This document shows positions 35,690 through 44,569 of a DNA stretch of 64,000 bases, in pieces. A program made the position numbers and the translations under genes. The notes beneath the pieces were generated by a model. That model saw only the letters and a list, made by a program, of their open reading frames with translations. It did no database searches and was not told the origin of the DNA. The stretch comes from Paenibacillus_AB hodogayensis (GTDB taxonomy: Bacteria > Bacillota > Bacilli > Paenibacillales > NBRC-103111): NCBI RefSeq assembly GCF_039536325.1, contig NZ_BAAAYO010000021.1, positions 1 through 64,000 on the forward strand, given 5' to 3'. Numbering within the stretch: the first letter of the stretch is position 1; each line of letters starts with the position of its first letter.

Positions 35690-35743
35690 TGCAAAAAGAG
35701 CGGTTTATCCTGCAAAGCAATCCATTGGCGTTGGAGCTATGAT
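35690..35743 (+). promoter_or_regulatory. regulon promoter D: paired TGCAAA elements and TATGAT -10
   Basis: TGCAAA at 35690 and a second exact TGCAAA at 35711 are 21 bp apart. TATGAT at 35738-35743 starts 27 bp after the second. CG is at positions 12-13 of the first element. Only one pair is present. Confidence 0.75.
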
Positions 35744-35754
35744 AAAGACAAGTT

Positions 35755-35768
35755 TGGAAGCGGTTACA
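35755..35768. promoter_or_regulatory. cre-like site (CcpA)
   Basis: TGGAAGCGGTTACA matches the cre consensus at 13 of 14 positions, just downstream of the -10 box. The arrangement parallels the site at 34222. Confidence 0.6.
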
Positions 35769-35852
35769 TATGACGGCAAAGCGGTCAGCGGTCCAGCTAG
35801 ATTCGAGAAGCGGCAGCGGGTCGCCTAACCGGCAGCGGAGGAGGAAAAGGTG

Positions 35853-38231
35853 ATGGAAAGCGGCGGGAATGGAACGGTCAAAGCGGCGGGCAGGCAGGAG
35901 GCGGGACAATCGGTCAAGACGGCGAGTTCGGATTCGGATGGAATAGCGGAGCAAAAGTGGACGCGGCGAAGGCTGCTCGCTTCAATCGGCGCGGCGGGGG
36001 CGGCTGCGGCCGTTTACGGGGCGACGAGCGGGATCGTCAACGCGGGCGACGGGCGAAGCGTATCGGAAGCCGTCTACGGGGGATGCGGCTGCTCCGGTCC
36101 GGCAGGTGCGGGCGGCCTTGTGAAAACGACGATCGCCGGGCTGCGCGCCAACGCGTCGCCGAGCGCCGACGTGCTGTACTACGTAACCGATCCCGGCCTG
36201 GAGGGACATTTTTATTACGACGCATCCGACACGGCCACGGCCGACAATACCGGCCTCGTGCTCGTTTCGGCCTCCGGCGCCCGGTTCAAGCGGATTGTTG
36301 AAAGCGACCGGTACAGCGTGAAATGGTTCGGAGCGAAGGGCGACGGAGCGACGGACGATATGGATAGCATCCAGGCGGCGATTGACGTGGTGTACGCGCT
36401 CGGCGGGGGGACCGTCTTTTTTCCGAAAGGCACGTACAGCGTGTCGCCCCTGCTCAGCACGCGCCGCATCGTGCCGAAATCGAACGTGCATCTGCTCGGG
36501 GAAGGGACGAACTCCGTCATCAAGGTAAAGGACGATGCCGGCGACTACTGGACGATTATCGGCAACTTCCAGACTTGGCCGAAGGTGTCCAACGTGTCGA
36601 TCCGGGGCCTGCGCTTCGACCAGAATCCGTCGGGCAACACGACGTGCAGCATCGATCACAGACGGACGGACTATTACTGGACGCAGTTTTGCATCAGCTT
36701 GTTCGATTACGAGAACATCGAGGTATCCGATTGCACGTTCGACCCGATTTGCGGTTGGAATACGGTCGTACTGAACAATCCGCAATCGAAAAACGCCGTT
36801 GTCCGCAACTGCACGTTCAACTTCGTCCATGCCCGGGGATTCGACGGGTACGACAATTCCGCCGTTTACATGAACGGCAAATCCCACACCGTCACCAACT
36901 GCCGGTTTTACGCCGCTCCGGGGGAAAAGGCGGTCGGAGCGATCGAAACGCATACGGGGCAAAGCGTCGTTTCGAACAATATTAGCGATGGTTATGTGAC
37001 CGGCGTCCATATTCAAGCGAGCGAAACAAGCGGCGAGCATGCCGATATGACCGTAACCGGCAATACGTTTACGAACGCCGCCCATGCGATTCAGTTTTGG
37101 CCGTACAAGGAGCATTCCCTGAAAAACGTGACGGTGGCGGGCAACACGATCAGCCTGGCCAACGCGCAAAAGCAAGGCACCATGATGGTCGGGATCGGGG
37201 CGTTTCCCGGTTCTTTACCGCCCGACTTTACGGGGATGTTCGAGAATATTACGATTACCGGCAATACGATTACGTGCGAGGAGGAATTCGTCAAACGGAC
37301 GAATCTGCTCGAAGGATTTTGTTACGGTATCGGCTTCGTCCGCGATACAAGTGTTAACAACGTCATCATCAGCGACAATATCATTAAAAACGCGCCCGTC
37401 GCCGCCATCCATATCGGCAACACCAGCAAGGTCGGGACGATGTCCAACCTGCGCATTACCGGCAACCTGATCGTCAACGCTGGACATTATCCGGCGGCCA
37501 ACGAAACGTATAAAGCGGCGATCTTGCTTCGATCGACCGTCGCGGGGGCGAAAATCGCCGGGAATACGATCCAGGAAACGTACGGTACGTCGCTCGGACT
37601 GTACTCGATCCGGCTTAATGCGGCGGACGGAACGTTTATTAACGTGGAGGTGACGGACAACCTGATCTCCTCGAAGCAGGGGGGACTATGGCTCGATCTG
37701 CACGCTTCCGTACGGACGGATGAGGCGAGCGCCCGATTGAAGTTTGCGAGCAGCGCCTTAGACGACCCATTGCTGGAGACCGGAACGACGTATCAGTCCG
37801 GAACGATTGTGCTGGCGGCCGGAACGGCGTTCACGCCCGGCGCCTCTCCGGCCGGCTACCGGATCTTGAGTGGAGGCACGTTCGGCGCACTAAGCGGGAT
37901 TACCGCAACCGGCTCGGCCGGTTCGTACAAGGTAGTTGTTAACGACTCGGCCCTCTTGAAGGTCGGCCAGTGGATCAAGATCGCCGCTGGCGGCCAAGTT
38001 CGGCGCATCAACCGGATTGCCGGCAACGAGCTGCGCGTGAACGCGCCTTTGTCCGCGGCGGTTACCGCGCCGAGCGCCGTTACGTATTCTTCTCCGGTTT
38101 ACGAACCGTTCGGCCGGCTGGGTCGCCTGCCTGCGCTCCCGGATACGTCGGGATTGACGGTCGGGGAACTGGAGGGCGAATTGAACAGCCTGAAGCAGAA
38201 GCTGCGCGACTATGGCCTGATTCAGCCTTGA
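35853..38231 (+). CDS. Tat-exported right-handed beta-helix protein (pectate lyase / GH28-like fold)
   Basis: A 792-residue exported protein. After a 35-residue polar N-terminus comes a twin-arginine signal (TRRRLLASIG, R38-R40) and an Ala-rich hydrophobic stretch, then an SVSEAVYG motif. From about residue 155 the GAKGDGATDDMDSIQAAID motif opens a pectate-lyase-3-superfamily beta-helix with many short N-rich coils (VSNNI, VTGNTF, ISDNII). The last 150 residues form a separate beta domain. ATG 35853 has GGAGGA 9 bases upstream. It may be a lyase or hydrolase for an extracellular glycan; the active site cannot be assigned. It shares the promoter type of the lipoprotein at 34261 and the motif after the signal with the protein at 44570. 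Confidence 0.82.
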   Translation: MESGGNGTVKAAGRQEAGQSVKTASSDSDGIAEQKWTRRRLLASIGAAGAAAAVYGATSGIVNAGDGRSVSEAVYGGCGCSGPAGAGGLVKTTIAGLRANASPSADVLYYVTDPGLEGHFYYDASDTATADNTGLVLVSASGARFKRIVESDRYSVKWFGAKGDGATDDMDSIQAAIDVVYALGGGTVFFPKGTYSVSPLLSTRRIVPKSNVHLLGEGTNSVIKVKDDAGDYWTIIGNFQTWPKVSNVSIRGLRFDQNPSGNTTCSIDHRRTDYYWTQFCISLFDYENIEVSDCTFDPICGWNTVVLNNPQSKNAVVRNCTFNFVHARGFDGYDNSAVYMNGKSHTVTNCRFYAAPGEKAVGAIETHTGQSVVSNNISDGYVTGVHIQASETSGEHADMTVTGNTFTNAAHAIQFWPYKEHSLKNVTVAGNTISLANAQKQGTMMVGIGAFPGSLPPDFTGMFENITITGNTITCEEEFVKRTNLLEGFCYGIGFVRDTSVNNVIISDNIIKNAPVAAIHIGNTSKVGTMSNLRITGNLIVNAGHYPAANETYKAAILLRSTVAGAKIAGNTIQETYGTSLGLYSIRLNAADGTFINVEVTDNLISSKQGGLWLDLHASVRTDEASARLKFASSALDDPLLETGTTYQSGTIVLAAGTAFTPGASPAGYRILSGGTFGALSGITATGSAGSYKVVVNDSALLKVGQWIKIAAGGQVRRINRIAGNELRVNAPLSAAVTAPSAVTYSSPVYEPFGRLGRLPALPDTSGLTVGELEGELNSLKQKLRDYGLIQP

Positions 38232-38261
38232 GTGCTTGCCCAACCTTATCGTTCGATTGCC

Positions 38262-38294
38262 GCTTCGGGACCATCCGGTTCCGAAGCTTTTTTT
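38262..38294 (+). terminator. rho-independent terminator
   Basis: GCTTCGG (38262-38268) pairs with CCGAAGC (38281-38287), extended by CC/GG inside, and is followed by TTTTTTTG. Confidence 0.85.
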
Positions 38295-38690
38295 GTAAAG
38301 GGTATGTTAAACTTTGTTGTTGATATTTGATGTGCGATTTGGGAAGTACGCTGTAAAATCCCTTACTGGAGAGGTTAAACGTCAACGTTACCGTTGTAAG
38401 TCCTTTAGAAAGCAAGGAATATGAGAATACAGCATCCAATAAGAAAAATATGTTGGTGAAATCATGCTGTTTTCTGTGACCGACACGGGAGTTTAGTTTA
38501 ATGATCAAAAATAATAAGCAGGAGATAATATCGTAACTCCGAATTGTTAAAGTATAAAAATATTAGGAGTTTAGAAAGAGGGTATCTACGTAATTTAACT
38601 GTGACAAGATGTTATTCTTTTGGAATTAATATTATTGTAAATATGAAGATGATCAGGTAACAAATTCGTACACATAAAGGAGATAAAACT
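38295..38690. other. AT-rich intergenic region without a gene
   Basis: About 400 bases, clearly more AT-rich than the surroundings, with stops in all frames on the plus strand. CAACG-TTAC-CGTTG (38383-38396) is an inverted repeat of the kind some MerR regulators bind, but no MerR gene is in view. It may be a remnant of an inserted segment. Confidence 0.45.
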
Positions 38691-39143
38691 ATGGCAAAAA
38701 ACAAATTACTAAGAATGGACAATGTTGGCATCGTTGTAGAATCCCTTGATGACGCAATCTCTTTCTTCGAGGAAATTGGCTTGAAGCTCGAAGGGCGAGC
38801 TACTGTCGAAGGTGAATGGGCTGGTCGCGTAACGGGGCTGGGTTCACAGTGTGTAGAGATTGCTATGATGGTTACCCCAGATGGCCACAGCCGACTTGAA
38901 CTTTCGCGATTTCTCACCCCACCTACTATATCCGATCACCGAACTGCTCCTGTAAATGCCCTCGGTTATCTACGCGTCATGTTCACCGTTGAAGACATTG
39001 ACGAAATGGTATCCAGACTCACTAAGTATGGTGCTCAGCTCGTTGGCGAAGTGGTTCAGTACGAGGACTCGTATCGGCTCTGCTACATTCGTGGAAAAGA
39101 AGGACTTCTAATCGGTTTGGCGGAACAACTCGGTAAAAAATAA
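38691..39143 (+). CDS. VOC-family protein (glyoxalase / bleomycin-resistance fold)
   Basis: A 150-residue vicinal-oxygen-chelate protein with two beta-alpha-beta repeats (NVGIVVESLDDAISFFEEIGLKLEGRA and YLRVMFTVEDIDEMVSRLTKYGA). Metal-ligand candidates are the C-terminal Glu in RGKEGLLIGLAEQ and a His in the first repeat region. AAAGGAG precedes the ATG. Codon use and the AT-rich upstream region differ from neighbours, which hints at transfer. It lies alone between two carbohydrate units, with its own terminator. Function could be glyoxalase, dioxygenase or drug binding. Confidence 0.82.
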   Translation: MAKNKLLRMDNVGIVVESLDDAISFFEEIGLKLEGRATVEGEWAGRVTGLGSQCVEIAMMVTPDGHSRLELSRFLTPPTISDHRTAPVNALGYLRVMFTVEDIDEMVSRLTKYGAQLVGEVVQYEDSYRLCYIRGKEGLLIGLAEQLGKK

Positions 39144-39572
39144 GACCCTCGGTCCCGGAAACAAGGAGCGAGGAAGTAATTGCCGGGACACATCCGCACC
39201 GACTAACCGCATCGTGGCCGGCAGCAAGCTGCCTTAACTCGGTGGGACTTCGTGATGCATGAACTTTAACGGAAATCAATGCAAAACCCAATTAATGGGA
39301 CTCAACTAAACGGGTACGATAGCTCAATAAGCCGCCTCTTCAACGAGGCGGTTTTCTTATCGTAAAGATCAACATCAGGATTTAACATAGCCTTGTAAAA
39401 AAATGAACGATCATCCACATGTGTCGGATGTCAAAAACATATCCACCTAAACCCATGGCGGAATTGACCATCCTGATGACGGAATGAGCAATGAAACTGA
39501 TCGATCCGGCCATGTATAATAGAGCTGGAAATAGAATATATCCGATGTCTTGGGGGTGAGAACGAAAAGCAG
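39144..39572. other. intergenic region between VOC gene and AraC gene
   Basis: No gene is supported. It holds a terminator at 39332-39357. A TATAAT box at 39515-39520 is the probable promoter of the AraC gene at 39573. The TGCAAA/TATGAT geometry is absent here. Confidence 0.5.
39332..39357 (+). terminator. rho-independent terminator
   Basis: CCGCCTC and GAGGCGG form a 7-bp stem with loop TTCAAC, followed by TTTTCTT. Confidence 0.8.
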
Positions 39573-40466
39573 ATGGAGAAGCATTTGAAAAGCAGCAAAT
39601 TCATGGGGCAAGAGTTTCCTTTCTGGATGAAGCGGGTCGTTCAAAATCGAAACGCGACGCCAATCGAACATAGCCACGAGTTTGTGGAGCTCGTATATGT
39701 CGTGAGAGGAGAAGCGCAGCATTGCTTCGAGGGCGAGCGATATGCCATTCGCGCCGGAGATGTATTCATCATCAATCCCGGAGAAGTGCATGCGTACGAC
39801 TACGAGCAAGAGCAGCAGATCGAAATCATTAACTGCATCTTTATGCCTTCGCTCATCCAGGAAGGATTGCTGCGCGAGCTCGGCATATCGAGATCCATGG
39901 ACTTTTTCTATGTGCAGCCTTTTCTCGATAAAGAAGAGCGCTTCCATCATCGGCTTAATCTGAGCGGTCCGTACGCGGCGACGTTGCTGGTCATTCTGGA
40001 AAGCATGATGGCCGAATTTGACCATCGGAATCCGGGCTTCGATGCGATCATTCGATTAAAGATGATCGAGCTGCAAATTTTTTTATCGCGTAATTATAAT
40101 CTGCACCAAACGAAAAGACAGAACGTTTATTACGGCGAGCGGGAAGTGACGGCGAGGCGAATACGCGGCTATCTGGAAAGGAATTACGGGGAGAAAATCA
40201 CGTTGACGTCTTTGGTAGACGTGTTCAACATCAGTGAGCGAAAGCTTAACCGGCTCATGAAGGAGCAAATGGGCATGAGTGTGATCGAGCTGCTCCATCA
40301 GATTCGGATCGAGAAGGCGAAGCATCTGCTTGAGGACCAAGAGGAGAAAGTTATTAATGTGGCATCCATGGTCGGATACGAGGACCCGGCTTTTTTTAGC
40401 CGCTTGTTCCGTCGTATTGTCGGATGCCCGCCAGGGACGTACAGAAAGACTACTGAAAAATATTGA
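39573..40466 (+). CDS. AraC-family transcriptional regulator
   Basis: A 297-residue regulator with an N-terminal cupin sensor (IEHSHEFVELVYVVRGEAQH; then GDVFIINPGEVHAY) and a C-terminal double helix-turn-helix (TSLVDVFNISERKLNRLMKEQMG; VASMVGYEDPAFFSRLFRRIVG). The next gene, a binding lipoprotein, starts 18 bases after its stop, followed by a GH78 rhamnosidase and a beta-helix protein. It therefore probably activates this rhamnose-glycan unit in response to a sugar. AGATGGAG and GGGGGTGAG upstream supply the ribosome site. Confidence 0.9.
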   Translation: MEKHLKSSKFMGQEFPFWMKRVVQNRNATPIEHSHEFVELVYVVRGEAQHCFEGERYAIRAGDVFIINPGEVHAYDYEQEQQIEIINCIFMPSLIQEGLLRELGISRSMDFFYVQPFLDKEERFHHRLNLSGPYAATLLVILESMMAEFDHRNPGFDAIIRLKMIELQIFLSRNYNLHQTKRQNVYYGEREVTARRIRGYLERNYGEKITLTSLVDVFNISERKLNRLMKEQMGMSVIELLHQIRIEKAKHLLEDQEEKVINVASMVGYEDPAFFSRLFRRIVGCPPGTYRKTTEKY

Positions 40467-40484
40467 AGGGGGCGCTTGCCGGAT

Positions 40485-41804
40485 ATGAAATTGTTACTCC
40501 GTAAAACAATCGCAATGATGGTAATGGTCGGGAGTGTGACCGCTTGCAGTCAAGCCGGAACGCAGAGCGAAGGCAGTCAACAGGAAGACAAACGATCTGA
40601 CGTTGCGAAAGAACCGGTCGAAATTGTCTTTTATTCGACGAACAATGATTCCGTAGAAGGTTTTGACCAAAGGCTGGGAACTTCTTTACGCAAAAAATTT
40701 CCGAATTATACGATCAAGTACATCCAATCGACGAAGGGCAACTCGATGGAGGAGCTTCTGGCGTCGGGGACGCGATTCGACATTTTCTACCAGACGATCG
40801 GCAATTATGAAGGGCAGGTTTTCCCGAATCGGATCGAATACGACATGTCGGACTTGATCGCGAAGCATAAGGTGGATCTAAATCGTTTTGAGCCAACCGT
40901 CATGGATGCGCTGAAGCAAACGTCCAACGGCAAAATGTATGCGCTTCCGGTCATAACGAACAACTTGCTTTTATATTACAACAAGGATTTGTTCGATAAG
41001 TTCGGCGTTCCGTATCCGAAGGACGGGATGACGTGGGAGCAGACAAGCGAGCTGTCGAAGAAACTGTCTCGCACCGACGGGGGGACGCAGTATTTCGGGT
41101 TTACGCATTCGCCGCTTCATACGATCCGGATGAACCAGCTCTCCATTCCGAATGCCGACTTGAAGACCAATACGCCAACGATTAATCAGGACAGCCGCTG
41201 GAGCAAATTTTTCCAAACGTTATTTCTTGATCCGGTACAGGAGCCAGGGTATGCGCAATATTTGCAGACGACCGGCAAAATTCCGGGCAGCAACGAGTTC
41301 GTCAAGTCGAAAAATGTGGCGATGTATGTGTACATTCAAGGGTTGATGGGGGCATGGGGAGATCAGGTGAACTATGACGTCGTGTCGCTCCCGGTGTTCA
41401 GCGACCGGCCCGGAATCGGATCGCAATCGTACCCGAGCTATTACGGCATCACGAAAATGGCGAAGGATAAAGATGCGGCCATGGAAGTGTTGAAATATAT
41501 CGTATCCGACGATTACCAGACCGAGTTGGTGCTGAGAGGCGATATGACCGTTCTGACCGACGAACGCGTACGGAAGCAGCTGGGACAAGGCACGCCATAC
41601 AAAGATAAGAACTGGCAAGCGGCATACTATAACAAATTTGCGCCCTTCCTTCCGAAAGCCACTTATGATGCCGAGGTGGTTACCATTTACGGGAATATGG
41701 GCATTCAACTGCAAACAGGCAAGACCGACATCAATACAGGCTTGAGACAAGCGGCTGAGCAGGCACAGAAGAAGATTGCAGAGATTGCCCAGATGAACAA
41801 ATAG
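40485..41804 (+). CDS. sugar-binding lipoprotein (orphan, paralogue group A)
   Basis: A 439-residue family-1 solute-binding lipoprotein with lipobox VTAC near residue 21. FDKFGVPYPKDGMTWEQ near residue 165 marks it as a paralogue of the proteins at 5639, 34261 and 63547. The ATG at 40485 is used; TTG at 40476 lies inside the GGGGGCG ribosome site. It is encoded between its AraC regulator and the rhamnosidase, so a rhamnose-containing oligosaccharide is the likely ligand. No permease genes are adjacent. Confidence 0.87.
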   Translation: MKLLLRKTIAMMVMVGSVTACSQAGTQSEGSQQEDKRSDVAKEPVEIVFYSTNNDSVEGFDQRLGTSLRKKFPNYTIKYIQSTKGNSMEELLASGTRFDIFYQTIGNYEGQVFPNRIEYDMSDLIAKHKVDLNRFEPTVMDALKQTSNGKMYALPVITNNLLLYYNKDLFDKFGVPYPKDGMTWEQTSELSKKLSRTDGGTQYFGFTHSPLHTIRMNQLSIPNADLKTNTPTINQDSRWSKFFQTLFLDPVQEPGYAQYLQTTGKIPGSNEFVKSKNVAMYVYIQGLMGAWGDQVNYDVVSLPVFSDRPGIGSQSYPSYYGITKMAKDKDAAMEVLKYIVSDDYQTELVLRGDMTVLTDERVRKQLGQGTPYKDKNWQAAYYNKFAPFLPKATYDAEVVTIYGNMGIQLQTGKTDINTGLRQAAEQAQKKIAEIAQMNK

Positions 41805-41841
41805 ATAGAGAGACTATTCAAGGGGACAGGGAGTGGAGTGG

Positions 41842-44553
41842 ATGCTGCAAGTAATCGATCTTCGCGTAAATGGCGCTGCCGAGCCGATGTCTGCGAATCC
41901 GGGCGACGTGGTGTTCAGCTGGCGATTAACGGGTGAAGGGCGCGCGAATGAATGGACGGCTTTCCAGGTTCAGTTATTCGACAAACAATCATCGGTGCGT
42001 GAAGGAGCTGGGGCGGTTTGGGATAGTGGCAAGGTCGAACTTCAAGAGACCTATGCAACCTATTCGGGACCAGCCTTGGAAAGTGCGTCTCTATACTGGT
42101 GGCGTGTCAGGGTATGGGAAAAGGAACAAGTGACGGAAAGTGTGCCGGCCCGATTCGGCACCGGCTTGCTAACGCACGAATGGCGGGCTGAATGGATTTG
42201 GAGCCATACGGAGGTCAGTTGCAATGACTTCGCCTATTTCCGCAAAGAACTCGACATCCATGGGGCAATTGGCTCGGCCAGATTATTTGTTTCCGCTCAT
42301 AATGTAGCCAATCTTTATCTCAATGGGAAAAAAATCGGCGGGTATGTCACCCCCGCTCCGACGAACCCGTGGAGACGCAAGTATTACACCGCCTACGATG
42401 TGACTCCATTATTGGCGGCAGGCCCAAACTGTATCGCTGTCGTGGCGCACTATTTGGGCGGCAGCGGGCAAAATTACGTGAATGGGCTGCCGGGATTCCG
42501 GCTGCAATTGCATGTCGTCTATCGAGATGGAACGACGGAATGCTTCAAAACCGATACGACATGGGAAACGATTCGCGATGTTCCGCATCGGATTGGCACG
42601 CCCTACCAGCAAAACAGGCGAATATCCGCGATCGAAGACGTCGATGCCGGGAAGCTGGATCATGGCTGGATGCAGGTGGGTTTCGCGTCAGGCCAGTACG
42701 AGAGGGCGGTGTTGGCGGATTCAAGAATCAGAGGCTGGACGATGGTTGGTCAACAATTACCGGAAGGGGAAATCGAGGAACTGATCGTACCCGTCGAACT
42801 GTGTTGTGAAACAGTGTCTGGCGAAGCGGATAAACCGGACTCGGAGCAGCGAACGGTTCGCCAAGTGTTCGATGCCGGCAAAATCGTTTCCGGTTGGCCG
42901 CGATTGCGTCTTGCGGGAACAGCCGGAGCGACCGTACAGCTTCGGTATGCCGAACAGTTGGACGAGCAAGGCTTCGTTAAGCATCAGGTTTGCAATGAGA
43001 AGTCCGACCATTATTACGACCTCTACACAGCTGGGGGAGAAGAACCTCAAGTATGGCAGCCGGATTTGTCTTACAAAGCATTTCGTTTTGTGGAGGTGAC
43101 GCATCAGACGGACCGGCTTGTTCCAGGCGCCGATCTGTGGATCGCATCTGCGCATACGGCGATGACCGAGCGTGGTTCGTTCCGCTGCTCGAACGAGCTG
43201 CTGAACGAGATGGCAGATGCGTGTATTCAAACGCTAAAGAACAATACGCTAGGTCAAGCGACCGATTGCCCCCATCGCGAGCAGGCGCAATATTTAGCGG
43301 ATGTCGATCTGCAAGCCGAGGCGCTTTTGTACAACTTTGATGCGCGGTCTATTTTGACAAAGACGCTTGATGATTTTACGGACGGACAATTAGAAGATGG
43401 GTCGTTCCCATACGTGTATCCGACCAACTTCGATAACCCTGCATTCAACAAGCAAATACCCGAATGGGATTTGCACTATTGTACGCTTTTTCATAAAACA
43501 TACTATTACTATGGGGATAATCGAATAATTGCTGCTTGTTTTGAGACCGCCAAACGGATGGTCCATCATTATTGGGCTCGATTGGATGAGAAAACGGGAC
43601 TTGTGCCGGCCGATCGCCCTTGGCACATCAGCGACTGGCCGTATTCAACGGTCCAAAAGACAGCGCCGTTTTTAACCGTTCAGAACATCAAGCTCGTTCA
43701 AGCGACAGAGGCGTTGGCGGACATGGCCGCTGTGCTTGGGAAGCAGACAGAAGCACAGTCGTTCGAGCGGATGGCCGGAAAGCTGCGCGTTTCCATCGTG
43801 GAGTCTTTATTCGACCGGGAGACCGGCTTGTTCCGCGACGGATTCCAATCTCCTAACTATCATCAAGGGGTAAATGGTTTGGCCATACATGCAGAGCTCG
43901 TTCCGGAGGAGGCGGTGAGCAGGGCGCTTACGGCGATAGCCGAGATGAAATGGGAGAGCCGGACCGTGTTGTCACTGCCGCTTCTTCGGGCGTTGTTCGA
44001 AGGAGGAAAGCAGGAGAAGGCTTACCAGTTGATCGCCAGCCCGGATTATCCCGGCTGGGGCTATATGATCCGCAGCGGCGCAAAAACGATGTGGGAAGGC
44101 TGGGACGACATCAATTCCCATTGTCATGCCTGGAACAGCTATCCGCTGCGGCTGCTGCAGGAATATGTGGCCGGAATCCGGCAGCGTTCGCCAGGTTTTC
44201 GCGATGTGGAACTGCGTCCTTATATGCCGGATGATCTTACATTTGCGGAGGCAACCGTTACAACCGTATACGGGGAGCTGTTTATTCGCTGGGAGCGCCA
44301 GGGCCCTGATAAGGCACAACTGCGTGTCCATATTTCGATTCCGATTGGCATGTCCGGCAGGCTAATCATCGAGCCGGGCTTAAGCGCCCAAGTCTCGCGA
44401 ATTGAACAATCGGGCGAAACGATATGGATGTGCGGGCATTCATACGAGGGCATTGAAGGCGTAACGTCCTGCGCATGGAATGGCGGCACGGTCGAGATCG
44501 GTTTGAAAGCGGGACATTACGACTTTGCATTCTTACCTTCACCATACGAATAA
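41842..44553 (+). CDS. alpha-L-rhamnosidase, GH78
   Basis: A 903-residue multidomain inverting hydrolase that removes terminal L-rhamnose. N-terminal beta domains contain WDSGKVELQETYATYSGP and SLYWWRVRVW, typical of Bac_rhamnosid_N, and the (alpha/alpha)6 barrel begins near residue 430. The acid-residue motif TDCPHREQAQYLADVD gives D475 and E480 as active-site candidates. It differs from the commoner D-x-x-x-x-E-R-x-G-W-x-G-D pattern by lacking the G-W. No signal peptide, so it probably acts inside the cell on imported oligosaccharides. ATG 41842 has AGGGAG 8 bases upstream. Confidence 0.9.
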   Translation: MLQVIDLRVNGAAEPMSANPGDVVFSWRLTGEGRANEWTAFQVQLFDKQSSVREGAGAVWDSGKVELQETYATYSGPALESASLYWWRVRVWEKEQVTESVPARFGTGLLTHEWRAEWIWSHTEVSCNDFAYFRKELDIHGAIGSARLFVSAHNVANLYLNGKKIGGYVTPAPTNPWRRKYYTAYDVTPLLAAGPNCIAVVAHYLGGSGQNYVNGLPGFRLQLHVVYRDGTTECFKTDTTWETIRDVPHRIGTPYQQNRRISAIEDVDAGKLDHGWMQVGFASGQYERAVLADSRIRGWTMVGQQLPEGEIEELIVPVELCCETVSGEADKPDSEQRTVRQVFDAGKIVSGWPRLRLAGTAGATVQLRYAEQLDEQGFVKHQVCNEKSDHYYDLYTAGGEEPQVWQPDLSYKAFRFVEVTHQTDRLVPGADLWIASAHTAMTERGSFRCSNELLNEMADACIQTLKNNTLGQATDCPHREQAQYLADVDLQAEALLYNFDARSILTKTLDDFTDGQLEDGSFPYVYPTNFDNPAFNKQIPEWDLHYCTLFHKTYYYYGDNRIIAACFETAKRMVHHYWARLDEKTGLVPADRPWHISDWPYSTVQKTAPFLTVQNIKLVQATEALADMAAVLGKQTEAQSFERMAGKLRVSIVESLFDRETGLFRDGFQSPNYHQGVNGLAIHAELVPEEAVSRALTAIAEMKWESRTVLSLPLLRALFEGGKQEKAYQLIASPDYPGWGYMIRSGAKTMWEGWDDINSHCHAWNSYPLRLLQEYVAGIRQRSPGFRDVELRPYMPDDLTFAEATVTTVYGELFIRWERQGPDKAQLRVHISIPIGMSGRLIIEPGLSAQVSRIEQSGETIWMCGHSYEGIEGVTSCAWNGGTVEIGLKAGHYDFAFLPSPYE

Positions 44554-44569
44554 TAGGGAGCTGAAGCTT

